From Faecalicatena_A orotica (GTDB taxonomy: Bacteria; Bacillota; Clostridia; Lachnospirales; Lachnospiraceae): 64,000 nucleotides of DNA. Within the stretch, counting starts at the first letter, position 1, and each line of letters opens with the position of its first letter. The DNA lies in the NCBI RefSeq assembly GCF_040545875.1, contig NZ_JBEPMR010000009.1. One strand, 5' to 3'. Below, one piece after another: positions 25,976-34,882 of the stretch. The notes beneath the pieces are model-generated. The model was not told where the DNA came from. It made no database searches and saw nothing but the letters and a program-made list of their open reading frames with translations. The position numbers and the translations under genes were made by a program.

Positions 25976-27418
25976 ATGGGGAACGACAGATACGATGCAG
26001 AGGTCCGCAGACAGCGGATTGAGAAGCGTAGAAAACAGGTGCGTCAGAGGATGCTGATGGTCATTGGGGGAGCCGTGCTGATTCTGATAGTGATAATCAG
26101 TTTATGTATTGCGGGAGTGAAGCGGCATTCGTCGAAAAAGCAGCTGGCTGCGGGAAAAGAAGCGGTGCAGGCTTGCTACGATACATTTGTTAAGACGCTG
26201 GATGGTGCGGTGGAGGCTTCGTCTGCTACCGGGAAAGGGGAAAAAGGCTCTTTTTCCGACTGGTTCATGGAGGCTTATCCGGAAAAAAAGGATGCAGTTT
26301 TGAAGGCTGCACAGGATGGAAAGATTTCCGGTGAAGATATTTATGCCGCGGTTGGAGAAACGATGCATGTCGTTAATGACCGCTATAAAGGCTGGCTTGA
26401 TGACACAAAAACTGCAAAGAAGCATGGGATTTACGTGAAAAAAGGAAGTTCCGGTAAGGCTGCGGAAGTGGTTGTTGCAGGGGACATCTGTTTTGCAGAG
26501 GATGGATTTGTGCTGGATCACTATGACACGGTAAATGACCTGTCGAAATGCATTTCTCCCGAAATATTGAAAATAACAAATGATGCGGATGTTTTTTACC
26601 TGAACCATGAGTACTGTATCAGTGAAAGAGGGGAGGCTCTGGAGGGGAAGCTGTACACGTTCCGTGCAAAACCTGAGCGCATGGCCCTTCTTGAGGAGAT
26701 GGGGACGGATCTCGTATCTCTGGCCAATAACCATGTTTACGATTATGGCGAAGATGCCCTTTTAGATACGCTGGACCTTCTGGATGAGGCCAAGATCCCT
26801 TATGTTGGCGGCGGGAGGAATATCGGGGAGGCGAAGCGGCCGGTTTATTATGTGGTAAACGGTGTGAAAATCGGTTTTGTCGCGGCGACGAATGCAGAAG
26901 TGGTGTATTACACCCCTGCGGCAGAAGAAGACTCTCCGGGGGTTCTGGAGGCTTATGATACGGCGGAATATAACCGGGTCATTCAGGATGCAGCTGGACA
27001 GTGTGATTATTTGATTGCATATATCCACTGGGGACCCGAAGACACGAATGTTTACGAACAGTATCAGCACGATATGGGAAAAGAATTTCTGGACGCCGGG
27101 GCCGACATTGTAGTCGGAGGACATCCCCATGTGCTTCAGGGGATGGAATACATAGACGGAAAGCCTGTTATTTACAGCATGGGGGATTTCTGGTTTAATG
27201 ATGAGACAAAATATACCGGCCTTTTGAAGCTGGATATTAATGATAAGGGATTGAAAGAAATGTCCTTCGTGCCCTGTCTGCAGACGGAGTATACAACCCA
27301 GTATATTAAAGATAAGGACGAGCAGACCGAATTCTATGAGTTTTTCAACGGTTTGTCCCCCAATGCAGAGCTGAACGATAAAGGGGTATTCAAAGAGGTG
27401 GAAAAGAAAGATGAATAA
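25976..27418 (+). CDS. CapA-family (PGA_cap) metallophosphoesterase-like membrane protein
   Basis: This 480-residue protein is anchored by one N-terminal membrane helix (about 27-47) after a very basic cytoplasmic start, so the main domain lies outside. The CapA fold is recognised by GDICFAEDGF, LNHEYCIS, LANNHVYDYGEDALLDTLD and GGHPHVLQGMEYIDGKPVIYSMGDFWF, the metal-binding His/Asn/Asp motifs of calcineurin-like phosphoesterases. Members assist export or anchoring of poly-gamma-glutamate, but lone copies have unknown roles. GAGGAGG before 25976 decides the start. It overlaps the next gene by 8 bases. Confidence 0.85.
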   Translation: MGNDRYDAEVRRQRIEKRRKQVRQRMLMVIGGAVLILIVIISLCIAGVKRHSSKKQLAAGKEAVQACYDTFVKTLDGAVEASSATGKGEKGSFSDWFMEAYPEKKDAVLKAAQDGKISGEDIYAAVGETMHVVNDRYKGWLDDTKTAKKHGIYVKKGSSGKAAEVVVAGDICFAEDGFVLDHYDTVNDLSKCISPEILKITNDADVFYLNHEYCISERGEALEGKLYTFRAKPERMALLEEMGTDLVSLANNHVYDYGEDALLDTLDLLDEAKIPYVGGGRNIGEAKRPVYYVVNGVKIGFVAATNAEVVYYTPAAEEDSPGVLEAYDTAEYNRVIQDAAGQCDYLIAYIHWGPEDTNVYEQYQHDMGKEFLDAGADIVVGGHPHVLQGMEYIDGKPVIYSMGDFWFNDETKYTGLLKLDINDKGLKEMSFVPCLQTEYTTQYIKDKDEQTEFYEFFNGLSPNAELNDKGVFKEVEKKDE

Positions 27419-27980
27419 AGAAGAGATTATAATCAGGGCGGCTGATCTGCGTGATGCAGAAGCCCTCCTTAATATTTATATCCCGTATGTGACGGATACG
27501 GCTATCACTTTTGAATATGAGCCGCCGACTCTGGAGGAATTCAGGGCCCGCATGGTCCGTATAATGCAAAAGTATCCTTATCTGGTGGCGGTGGCTGACG
27601 GAAAAATCGCCGGATACTGCTATGTTTCCCAGTTTAAAGACAGAGATGCTTATGACTGGTCTGTCGAAACGACGGTCTATGTCGGCCGTGAACTGAAAGG
27701 CAGGGGAATTGGAAGAAAACTCTATGAGAAGCTGGAAGAGGTTTTGAAAGAACAGCATATTCTGAATCTGAATGCCTGTATCGCCTATCCCCATCCGGAA
27801 AGCATCGCGTTCCACGAGAAGCTCGGGTACAAAACGGTCGCACATTTTCATAAATGCGGCTATAAACTGGGTGTCTGGTACGATATGGTATGGATGGAAA
27901 AAATGCTGGGTGAGCATACGGAGAATCCGCTTCCGGTTATTCCGGCCTGTGAGCTGGAGTTGGAAGAGCTGCTTTCATAA
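27411..27980 (+). CDS. GNAT-family N-acetyltransferase (phosphinothricin acetyltransferase-like)
   Basis: This 189-residue acetyl-CoA-dependent acetyltransferase resembles the Pat/Bar branch. Markers are the start IIRAADLRDAEALLNIYIPYV, the substrate segment TDTAITFEYEPP, the acetyl-CoA loop RELKGRGIGRKLYEKL and the end SIAFHEKLGYKTVAHFHKCGYKLGVWYDMVWMEK. It may acetylate an amino acid analogue or a free amine, and the true substrate is unknown. Its start overlaps the CapA-like gene by 8 bases. Confidence 0.86.
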   Translation: MNKEEIIIRAADLRDAEALLNIYIPYVTDTAITFEYEPPTLEEFRARMVRIMQKYPYLVAVADGKIAGYCYVSQFKDRDAYDWSVETTVYVGRELKGRGIGRKLYEKLEEVLKEQHILNLNACIAYPHPESIAFHEKLGYKTVAHFHKCGYKLGVWYDMVWMEKMLGEHTENPLPVIPACELELEELLS

Positions 27981-28039
27981 GAATTTCAAAAACGTAATCA
28001 GGAGATTAATGGAAGGATACAAAAATTGAAAGATGTATA

Positions 28040-28068
28040 TTGACATTTTTCATAATACGGTGTAAAGT
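28040..28068 (+). promoter_or_regulatory. Promoter of the metK leader
   Basis: TTGACA (28040-28045) and TAAAGT (28063-28068) are 17 bases apart, placing transcription start near 28075, just before the riboswitch. Confidence 0.5.
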
Positions 28069-28103
28069 TCCTATTGTACTTAACAACTTAACAAAGCAAG
28101 CTT

Positions 28104-28204
28104 TCTCTTATTCAGAGCGGTGGAGGTACAAAGGACCTGTGAAGCCGCGGCAACCCCTAACACGGAAGGTGCCAACCTGAGCGAGTAATCGAACAATAAG
28201 AGGA
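28104..28204 (+). ncRNA. SAM-I (S-box) riboswitch
   Basis: The leader of metK shows the S-box consensus: P1 strands CTCTTATT (28105-28112) and AATAAGAG (28195-28202), the GGTGGAGG block, GTGAAGCC, CGGCAACC and AAGGTGCCAACC. A downstream hairpin with a T-run (28221-28252) forms the expression platform. S-box elements bind S-adenosylmethionine and shut off transcription. Here that gives product feedback on SAM synthetase. Confidence 0.93.
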
Positions 28205-28220
28205 TTGATTTATGAGATAT

Positions 28221-28252
28221 AAACAGTCCGCTTCTTGTGGGCTGTTTTCTTT
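28221..28252 (+). terminator. Riboswitch-controlled terminator before metK
   Basis: AAACAGTCC (28221-28229) pairs with GGGCTGTTT (28239-28247) with one wobble, followed by a T-rich tract. It is the intrinsic terminator used in the SAM-bound state. Confidence 0.8.
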
Positions 28253-28382
28253 GTTTATAGAGGAAATTTTTTGTGAACAAGGCAGGCAGTCCCAGAGAGA
28301 AAGAGCTGATTCGGACGTACTGGTGGTTTATTATACGAAAAGAACCGCGGACGGTCCGGACATTTCAGAAGGGAGAAATGAC

Positions 28383-29570
28383 ATGGAAAAATTATTATTT
28401 ACATCAGAATCAGTAACAGAAGGACATCCGGATAAAATGTGTGACCAGATATCCGATGCTATTTTGGATGCGCTTCTCAAGGAAGACCCGATGAGCCGTG
28501 TGGCGTGTGAGACATGCACAACAACAGGTCTTGTCATGGTCATGGGGGAAATCACGACGAATGCGTATGTGGACATCCAGAAGCTGGTACGTGATACCGT
28601 ACGTGAGATTGGATATACAAGGGGGAAATTCGGCTTTGACGCGGATACATGCGGCGTAATCACTGCGATTGACGAGCAGTCAGCAGATATTGCACTCGGG
28701 GTTGACAAGGCTCTCGAAGCAAAAGAAAATAAGATGTCCGACGACGAGATTGAGGCAATCGGAGCCGGAGACCAGGGAATGATGTTCGGATATGCAACAG
28801 ATGAGACAGAGGAATATATGCCATACCCGATCGCTATGGCCCACAAGCTCGCCAGAAGGCTGACAGAGATCAGGAAAGATGGAACACTTCCGTACCTGCG
28901 CCCCGACGGGAAGACCCAGGTAACGGTAGAATATGACGAGAACGGCGTTCCCGCGAGACTGGAAGCAGTTGTATTATCCACACAGCATGACCCGGAGGTT
29001 ACACAGGAGCAGATCCACGAAGACATCAGGAAATACGTGTTTGATGAGATTCTTCCGTCAGAGATGATTGATGAGAATACAAAGTTCTTTATTAACCCGA
29101 CGGGGCGCTTTGTCATCGGAGGACCTCACGGGGACAGCGGCCTGACAGGAAGAAAGATCATCGTAGATACTTACGGCGGAATGGCACGCCACGGCGGCGG
29201 GGCTTTCTCCGGAAAAGACTGTACAAAAGTAGACCGCTCCGCGGCATATGCAGCTCGTTACGCAGCAAAGAACATTGTAGCGGCGGGCCTTGCAAAGAAA
29301 TGCGAGATCCAGTTATCCTATGCAATCGGTGTTGCACAGCCGACTTCCATCAACGTAGATACATTCGGAACAGGAAATGTATCCGAGGAGAAGCTGATCG
29401 AAATTATCCGCGAGAACTTCGACCTGCGTCCGGCCGGAATCATCAAAATGCTTGACCTTCGCAGACCGATCTACAAACAGACAGCAGCATATGGACATTT
29501 TGGCCGTAATGACTTAAATTTACCTTGGGAAAAGTTAGATAAAGTTGACGCATTGAGAAAATATCTGTAA
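28383..29570 (+). CDS. metK: S-adenosylmethionine synthetase
   Basis: This 395-residue cytosolic enzyme makes SAM from methionine and ATP. Signatures seen are TEGHPDK (12-18), GAGDQGMMFGYA and GGGAFSGKD, the methionine/ATP-binding and phosphate loops. The start at 28383 follows GGGAG. The frame is open upstream to 28212, but that stretch lies within the terminator and leader and is not coding. Expression is under the SAM-I riboswitch just upstream. Confidence 0.97.
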   Translation: MEKLLFTSESVTEGHPDKMCDQISDAILDALLKEDPMSRVACETCTTTGLVMVMGEITTNAYVDIQKLVRDTVREIGYTRGKFGFDADTCGVITAIDEQSADIALGVDKALEAKENKMSDDEIEAIGAGDQGMMFGYATDETEEYMPYPIAMAHKLARRLTEIRKDGTLPYLRPDGKTQVTVEYDENGVPARLEAVVLSTQHDPEVTQEQIHEDIRKYVFDEILPSEMIDENTKFFINPTGRFVIGGPHGDSGLTGRKIIVDTYGGMARHGGGAFSGKDCTKVDRSAAYAARYAAKNIVAAGLAKKCEIQLSYAIGVAQPTSINVDTFGTGNVSEEKLIEIIRENFDLRPAGIIKMLDLRRPIYKQTAAYGHFGRNDLNLPWEKLDKVDALRKYL

Positions 29571-29603
29571 TATAACAGTATTAGGTGCGTTAAAAAAGAA
29601 GGG

Positions 29604-29632
29604 GACAGGCACCGGAAAGTGTCTGTCTTTTT
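29604..29632 (+). terminator. metK terminator (GGGGACAGGCACC-type palindrome)
   Basis: GACAGGCAC (29604-29612) pairs with GTGTCTGTC (29619-29627) around CGGAAA, then TTTTT. The GGGGACAGG core is similar in type to the other GGGG-palindromes in this window. Confidence 0.85.
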
Positions 29633-29716
29633 CATATATAACTATATGGGCCGGATATAACAAAAATCCGGTAAACATGAGGGCGGCGGGGCGTACCGAA
29701 GAAAAACAGGCAGCAT

Positions 29717-29767
29717 AATTTTAAGAATATTCTGAAAACGGAGCGCAAAAGGGTCTGACCCCTTTGC
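29717..29767 (+). repeat. 51-base dispersed repeat, copy 1 (GGGTCTGACCC palindrome)
   Basis: This stretch matches 52413-52463 at 47 of 51 positions. Its right end is a near-perfect palindrome: GCAAAAGGGTC, T, GACCCCTTTGC. It lies just before the histidine kinase gene. Confidence 0.8.
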
Positions 29768-29782
29768 AGAAGAGGTGACAAT

Positions 29783-30847
29783 ATGAAGCTTAAGACGAAA
29801 TTGATTCTCGCGTTTATGACGGTTATGATTCTTCCTACTATTTTTGCGATTATTGCGATGTATACGTTTGCGCCGAAGGGGGCGGGCGAGCTGGGGGAGA
29901 TCCAGCAGCTGTATCTGCTGGTTGTATTCCTGACAGCAGCACTTTTGATTTACTGGATCTACAGGACGGTTTCACTGCCGCTCTCGAGACTGCAGATCGC
30001 AACCCGTAATATTAAGGAGGGGAATCTGGATTTTGAGATTAAGAGTGAGACTGACGATGAGATCGGCATGCTCTGCCGGGACTTCGAGGAGATGCGTCTC
30101 CGGCTGAAGGCGAATGCGGAAGAAAAAGTTGCGTATGATAGAGAGAATAAGGAACTGATCAGTAATATCTCCCATGATTTGAAAACACCGATTACGGCGA
30201 TTAAAGGTTATGTGGAGGGAATCATGGATGGTGTTGCGGATACGCCGGAAAAGATGGACAGATACATCAAAACAATATACAATAAGGCTAATGAGATGGA
30301 TCTGCTTATCAATGAGCTGACGCTCTATTCCAAGATCGACACGAACCGTATTCCTTACAATTTTACGACCTGCTCAGCCAAACAGTATTTTGGCGACTGT
30401 GCAGAGGATTTGTCGCTGGAACTGGAAGCGAAGGGTGTGGAGTTTACGTACCGCAATTATGTGGAAACGGACTTTAAGGTAATTGTAGATCCGGAACAGC
30501 TTCGGCGGGTAATTAACAATATTGTTAATAACTCCCTGAAATATATGGACAAGCCGAAGGGAAAGATTTTTATGAATTTAAAGGATGTAGGGGATTTTAT
30601 CCAGATTGAGCTTGGAGATAACGGCAAAGGGATCGCCCCGAAGGACTTACCGTATATATTCGACAGGTTTTACCGGACGGATGCTTCAAGAAACTCTTCG
30701 AAAGGCGGAAGTGGTATCGGACTTTCCATCGTCAAGAAGATTGTGGAAGAACATGGCGGTAAGATTTGGGCGACCAGTGAGGATGGGGCTGGAACAACAA
30801 TGTATTTTGTAATAAGAAAATATCAGGAGGTACCGGTGGATGAGTAA
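29783..30847 (+). CDS. Sensor histidine kinase
   Basis: This 354-residue membrane kinase has two membrane helices (about 7-28 and 42-60) with only a short outside loop, then a HAMP linker (about 62-115), the HisKA domain with phosphorylated H131 (NISHDLKTP), and an ATPase domain with N, G1, F and G2 boxes (INNIVNNSLKY, DNGKGI, FDRFYRTD, GGSGIGLSIV). The small sensor loop suggests it senses the membrane or an intramembrane signal. It overlaps its response regulator by 8 bases. The genes downstream are the potassium transporter KtrBA. Confidence 0.93.
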   Translation: MKLKTKLILAFMTVMILPTIFAIIAMYTFAPKGAGELGEIQQLYLLVVFLTAALLIYWIYRTVSLPLSRLQIATRNIKEGNLDFEIKSETDDEIGMLCRDFEEMRLRLKANAEEKVAYDRENKELISNISHDLKTPITAIKGYVEGIMDGVADTPEKMDRYIKTIYNKANEMDLLINELTLYSKIDTNRIPYNFTTCSAKQYFGDCAEDLSLELEAKGVEFTYRNYVETDFKVIVDPEQLRRVINNIVNNSLKYMDKPKGKIFMNLKDVGDFIQIELGDNGKGIAPKDLPYIFDRFYRTDASRNSSKGGSGIGLSIVKKIVEEHGGKIWATSEDGAGTTMYFVIRKYQEVPVDE

Positions 30848-31532
30848 GAAGATTTTGATTATTGAGGATGAAGAAAGTATTGCAGATCTGGAGAAGGACT
30901 ATCTGGAACTGAGTGACTTCGAGGTTTCTGTAGCAAATGATGGTGAGATTGGAATGAAAAAGGCGCTGGAGGAGGATTTTGATCTGATTATACTAGACCT
31001 TATGCTCCCGGGGGTGGATGGATTTGAGATCTGCAGGCAGGTCCGTGACCAGAAGAATACGCCGATCATTATGGTATCAGCGAAGAAGGATGACATCGAC
31101 AAGATCAGGGGTCTGGGACTTGGCGCAGATGATTATATGACAAAGCCTTTCAGCCCGAGTGAGCTTGTGGCCCGTGTGAAGGCACATCTGGCACGCTACG
31201 AGCGTCTGATAGGAAGCAATGTGGAAGAGAATGAGATCATCGAGATCAGGGGGCTGAAGATTGATACGACCGCGAGACGTGTCTGGGTCAATGGAGAGGA
31301 AAGGTCCTTTACAACAAAAGAGTTCGACCTTCTGACATTTCTGGCCGGGCACCCGAACCATGTATACACGAAGGAAGAACTGTTCCAGCAGATCTGGGAT
31401 ATGGAATCCATCGGGGATATTGCCACTGTGACCGTGCATATTAAAAAAATCCGTGAGAAGATTGAATACGATACCTCACACCCTCAGTATATTGAGACAA
31501 TCTGGGGTGTAGGATACCGCTTCAAGGTGTAA
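30840..31532 (+). CDS. OmpR/PhoB-type response regulator
   Basis: This 230-residue protein has an N-terminal receiver domain with acidic pocket E9-D10-E11-E12, phospho-acceptor D53 (LDLMLPG) and the late Lys (MTKPFSPSEL), plus a C-terminal winged-helix DNA-binding domain (RSFTTKEFDLLTFLAGHPN to YIETIWGVGYRFKV). It is the partner of the overlapping histidine kinase. Its targets are unknown. A terminator separates it from ktrB. Confidence 0.95.
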   Translation: MSKKILIIEDEESIADLEKDYLELSDFEVSVANDGEIGMKKALEEDFDLIILDLMLPGVDGFEICRQVRDQKNTPIIMVSAKKDDIDKIRGLGLGADDYMTKPFSPSELVARVKAHLARYERLIGSNVEENEIIEIRGLKIDTTARRVWVNGEERSFTTKEFDLLTFLAGHPNHVYTKEELFQQIWDMESIGDIATVTVHIKKIREKIEYDTSHPQYIETIWGVGYRFKV

Positions 31533-31553
31533 TGTAAAACCAGTAACACATAC

Positions 31554-31589
31554 AAGGACAGTTCCGAATGATTTCGGGGCTGTCCTTTT
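31554..31589 (+). terminator. Terminator of the two-component operon
   Basis: AAGGACAGTTCCGAA (31554-31568) pairs with TTCGGGGCTGTCCTT (31573-31587) with two wobbles and a short loop, then Ts. Confidence 0.88.
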
Positions 31590-31675
31590 CAGTTCGCCTG
31601 TGTTAGAATGGTAACCAAAGTTAATATCATAATACACCGGCTTATCCGGAATAATAAAACTTAAGGTGCTAAGAC

Positions 31676-33055
31676 ATGAAAAATAAAAGTTTAAGGAAAA
31701 TCAGCCTCAATACGATGCAGAAGATTGCGGTTGGTTTTTTAGGCGTTATCCTGCTGGGGGCACTGCTTTTATGGCTCCCTGTCAGTAACCGGCAGCCGAT
31801 CGCATTTGCGGATGCGCTGTTTACGGCGGTCTCTGCCGTCTGCGTGACAGGACTTGTGACAATCACCCCGGCCGTACAGTTCACGGTATTTGGAAAAGGA
31901 ATACTCCTGGTACTGATACAGATCGGCGGTCTGGGAGTGATTGCATGTATGATGGCCTTTTTCCTGATTATTAAGAAAAAGATTACATTGAAGGAACGCG
32001 TTGTGATTCAGCAGACCTACAATCTGGACACACTGAGCGGCCTGGTGAAGTTTATTATCCGCATCCTGCGCGGAACTTTCATCGTGGAAGGGATCGGTGC
32101 CATTCTCTATTCGATAAAATTCATTCCCGAATTCGGTATGGTAAAAGGTATCTGCTATTCCATTTTCCATGCGGTATCTGCGTTCTGCAATGCCGGGATT
32201 GACATTCTGGGAAACAGCAGTTATATGGAATATGTAAAATCACCGGTCATCAGTTTTACGACGATGTTTCTAATTGTCATCGGGGGGCTGGGATTCACGG
32301 TTTGGCATGACATTTATAAAAACACGAAGAGAGTGATATGGGAGAAGCAGCCGGCAAGAAGGCTGTTTACGCGCCTGAAGCTTCAGACAAAGATCGTGCT
32401 GACGATGACCCTTGTTCTGCTGGCGGCCGGGTTTGTCGGATTTTTTGTACTGGAGTATCATAATCCGGATACAATGGCAGGACTCAATCTGGGGCAGAAG
32501 CTGATGGCTGCCGGGTTCCAGTCCGTTACGACAAGGACTGCCGGTTTTGCAAATATTTCTCAGGACGGACTGGCGCCGGGATCAAAACTGCTGGCATGTA
32601 TCCTCATGTTTGTCGGCGGTTCTCCGGCAGGAACTGCAGGCGGGGTGAAGACGACGACCGTTGCGATGCTGCTTCTGACATGCATCGGCGTCATTAAGGG
32701 AAAGAGGGATACGGAATGCTTCGGAAGGAAGATCGAGCCTTCTGTTGTCCGCTCAGGTATCGCCATTATCCTGCTTACTTTTTTATTCTGGCTGTCAGGA
32801 GTAACACTGGTTACCGTTCTGGAGCCACATGTGGATTTCCTCAGGATCATGTATGAGGTAACATCTGCGATGGCAACCGTGGGGCTGACGGCCGACCTTA
32901 CCCCGGATTTGTGCCGGGCGAGTCAGGCCGTTCTGATGGTGCTGATGTATATCGGGAGGATTGGACCCATCACGATGGCCCTTGTCTTCGCGGGCAGGGC
33001 AGACACTGGTGCCCAGTTACGAGATCTTCCGGAAAAACGGATTATGCTGGGTTAA
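31676..33055 (+). CDS. ktrB: K+ uptake membrane subunit, TrkH/KtrB family
   Basis: This 459-residue potassium-translocating membrane protein has four pore-loop repeats with filter Gly residues in VCVTGL, FCNAGI, TRTAGF and TVGLT, separated by paired membrane helices. The length fits KtrB (NtpJ-type), which works with the cytosolic KtrA and is often Na+-dependent. ktrA follows 43 bases later. The extended -10 TGTTAGAAT (31601-31609) could be its promoter. Confidence 0.93.
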   Translation: MKNKSLRKISLNTMQKIAVGFLGVILLGALLLWLPVSNRQPIAFADALFTAVSAVCVTGLVTITPAVQFTVFGKGILLVLIQIGGLGVIACMMAFFLIIKKKITLKERVVIQQTYNLDTLSGLVKFIIRILRGTFIVEGIGAILYSIKFIPEFGMVKGICYSIFHAVSAFCNAGIDILGNSSYMEYVKSPVISFTTMFLIVIGGLGFTVWHDIYKNTKRVIWEKQPARRLFTRLKLQTKIVLTMTLVLLAAGFVGFFVLEYHNPDTMAGLNLGQKLMAAGFQSVTTRTAGFANISQDGLAPGSKLLACILMFVGGSPAGTAGGVKTTTVAMLLLTCIGVIKGKRDTECFGRKIEPSVVRSGIAIILLTFLFWLSGVTLVTVLEPHVDFLRIMYEVTSAMATVGLTADLTPDLCRASQAVLMVLMYIGRIGPITMALVFAGRADTGAQLRDLPEKRIMLG

Positions 33056-33098
33056 TAGGCTGGTAATGACAAACAAAGATGTTGCAAGGAGAAGATGA

Positions 33099-33752
33099 AT
33101 GAAGAAACAATATGCGGTATTTGGACTGGGAAGCTTTGGGCGGAGCGTTGCGCTGACTTTGGAAAGTCTGGGCTGTGACGTGATTGTGGTAGATAAATCA
33201 TATGAGAAGGTGCAGGAAATCTCTGATTCGGTATCTTATGCCATGAGGGCGGATGTATCCGACCCCGAGGCACTCGTGTCTCTGGGAGGTAAGAATCTGG
33301 ACGGTGCTGTCGTGGCAGTATCAGAAAGTCTGGAAGCAAGTATCATGGCGACGATTGCGGCTAAGGAGATCGGCATTCCTTACGTTCTTGCAAAAGCCAG
33401 AGACGAACTTCAGGGCATGATTCTGGAAAAGATCGGGGCAGATGCGATCGTCTATCCGGAGCGGGACATGGGCAGCAGGGTGGCGAAAAGTCTGGTCTCA
33501 ACCGCGTTTACGGACTGGATTGAACTGTCCGCGGAATACAGCATGGCAGAGACTGTGATCCCGGATAAATGGGTCGGGAAATCACTTGCCGATCTGAAGG
33601 TAAGGGAGCGCTACGGGCTGAATGTCGTCGGGATCATGCGGGGGGAAGAAGTAGATGTTACGTTTGACCCTCACGAGCCGCTTCCGTCAGACTGCATCAT
33701 TATCGTGATCGGGGCCAACTCGGTTTTGTCGAAGTTCCATTCTATGAAGTAA
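33099..33752 (+). CDS. ktrA: K+ uptake regulatory subunit, KtrA (RCK domain)
   Basis: This 217-residue cytosolic protein has the Rossmann RCK_N domain (GLGSFGRS, G9/G11/G14; the acidic VVDKSYEK end of the second strand binds the nucleotide ribose) and a smaller C-terminal RCK_C domain (about 135-215). It gates KtrB in response to ATP/ADP and c-di-AMP in known systems. GAGGAGG-like AAGGAGAAG precedes the ATG. Confidence 0.94.
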   Translation: MKKQYAVFGLGSFGRSVALTLESLGCDVIVVDKSYEKVQEISDSVSYAMRADVSDPEALVSLGGKNLDGAVVAVSESLEASIMATIAAKEIGIPYVLAKARDELQGMILEKIGADAIVYPERDMGSRVAKSLVSTAFTDWIELSAEYSMAETVIPDKWVGKSLADLKVRERYGLNVVGIMRGEEVDVTFDPHEPLPSDCIIIVIGANSVLSKFHSMK

Positions 33753-33794
33753 GAGCAGAAAATGAATAATTCCAGAAAGTAATGGTAGAAAGAT

Positions 33795-34574
33795 ATGATT
33801 ACAAGTACAAGTAACCAAAGGGTAAAAGAACTGCTGCAGCTGCAGAAAAAAAGCAAGGCGAGAAATCAGGCGGGAGTATTTCTGGCCGAGGGGACAAGAA
33901 TGGTCATGGAGGCGCCGCAGAAGCGGGTGCGTAAAGTATATGTCTCAGAGTCTTATATGAAGAAGCATGAAAAAGAACTGGAAGAAAAAGGGTTTGTGCC
34001 GGAAATTCTGTCGGATACGGTATTTGATTATGTATCCGACACGAAGACGCCCCAGGGGATTCTGGCGGTAATCCGGCAGATGGATTACACGCTGGAGGAG
34101 ATCCTGAAACAGAAATCCCCGCACATTCTGGTTCTGGACAATCTTCAGGACCCGGGAAACGCAGGCACCATATTCAGGACGGCGGAAGCCGCAGGTGTGA
34201 CAGGAATCCTGATGAGCAGGGATTGTGTAGACATTTATAACCCAAAGACGATCCGATCCACGATGGGGGCCATTTACCGGATGCCGTTTTTATATCTGGA
34301 TGATGTAATGGCGGGAATTGAAACGGTAAAAGAACACGGTGTACGGGTTTATGCGGCACATCTGGACGGGAAAAATGCTTATGACCAGGAGGATTACCAA
34401 AAGGGGACTGCATTTCTGATCGGAAATGAAGGAAACGGTCTGCGTAAGGAAGTAGCGGAATGCGCGGATGCGTGGGTGCGTATCCCGATGTCAGGACAGG
34501 TGGAGTCACTGAATGCGGCTGTAGCGGCCACAGTGCTGATGTTTGAAGTAAGCAGGCAGAGGAGAGTGCAATAG
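33795..34574 (+). CDS. SpoU/TrmH-family RNA 2'-O-methyltransferase
   Basis: This 259-residue knotted methyltransferase transfers a methyl group from SAM to a ribose 2'-OH in rRNA or tRNA. An N-terminal substrate-binding domain (about 1-95, ITSTSNQRVKELLQL) is followed by the three SpoU motifs: LDNLQDPGNAGTIFRTAEA, IGNEGNGLRKE and IPMSGQVESLNAAVAATVLMFE. The exact nucleotide target cannot be assigned. It stands alone and is followed by a terminator. Confidence 0.92.
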   Translation: MITSTSNQRVKELLQLQKKSKARNQAGVFLAEGTRMVMEAPQKRVRKVYVSESYMKKHEKELEEKGFVPEILSDTVFDYVSDTKTPQGILAVIRQMDYTLEEILKQKSPHILVLDNLQDPGNAGTIFRTAEAAGVTGILMSRDCVDIYNPKTIRSTMGAIYRMPFLYLDDVMAGIETVKEHGVRVYAAHLDGKNAYDQEDYQKGTAFLIGNEGNGLRKEVAECADAWVRIPMSGQVESLNAAVAATVLMFEVSRQRRVQ

Positions 34575-34621
34575 AGGGGCGCGCCAAAGCAATATGATAT
34601 GAATAACTGATAGTTTGATCG

Positions 34622-34656
34622 AAAGAACAGCGGACTTGTTCCGGCTGTTCTTTTTT
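34622..34656 (+). terminator. Terminator after the SpoU methyltransferase gene
   Basis: AAAGAACAGCGGA (34622-34634) pairs with TCCGGCTGTTCTTT (34640-34653) with one bulged base, followed by Ts. Confidence 0.88.
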
Positions 34657-34882
34657 GATGGAATTCTCCCCAGATTTGTTACAAATAAGGCAAATTATTC
34701 AAACAAATGATAATATATAAACATTTATAACAAATAGAAATGTGAAAAATATGAAATAAAAATAACAAATGTTATTGACAAAACAAAATCAGGGTGGTAT
34801 ATTGACATTGTAACAAACAATATATTGAAAATGCGCATCAATATACAAAGCAAGGAAAAGTGGATTATTAGGAGGATTTACA
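34657..34882 (+). promoter_or_regulatory. Regulatory region of the deo operon
   Basis: This very AT-rich stretch holds a consensus promoter, TTGACA (34775-34780), 17 bases, TATATT (34798-34803). A palindrome AATAACA-AA-TGTTATT (34761-34776) touches the -35 box. Downstream of the start point, TATATTGA (34821-34828) and TCAATATA (34838-34845) form an 8-base inverted repeat with a 9-base spacer. A third TATATTGA overlaps the -10 (34798-34805). These are good operator candidates, plausibly for the DeoR-type protein at 49375. Confidence 0.7.

Noticed and set aside
28212..28382. In-frame upstream extension of metK
   Set aside because: The stretch contains the riboswitch-controlled terminator, and a proper ribosome site is only before 28383.
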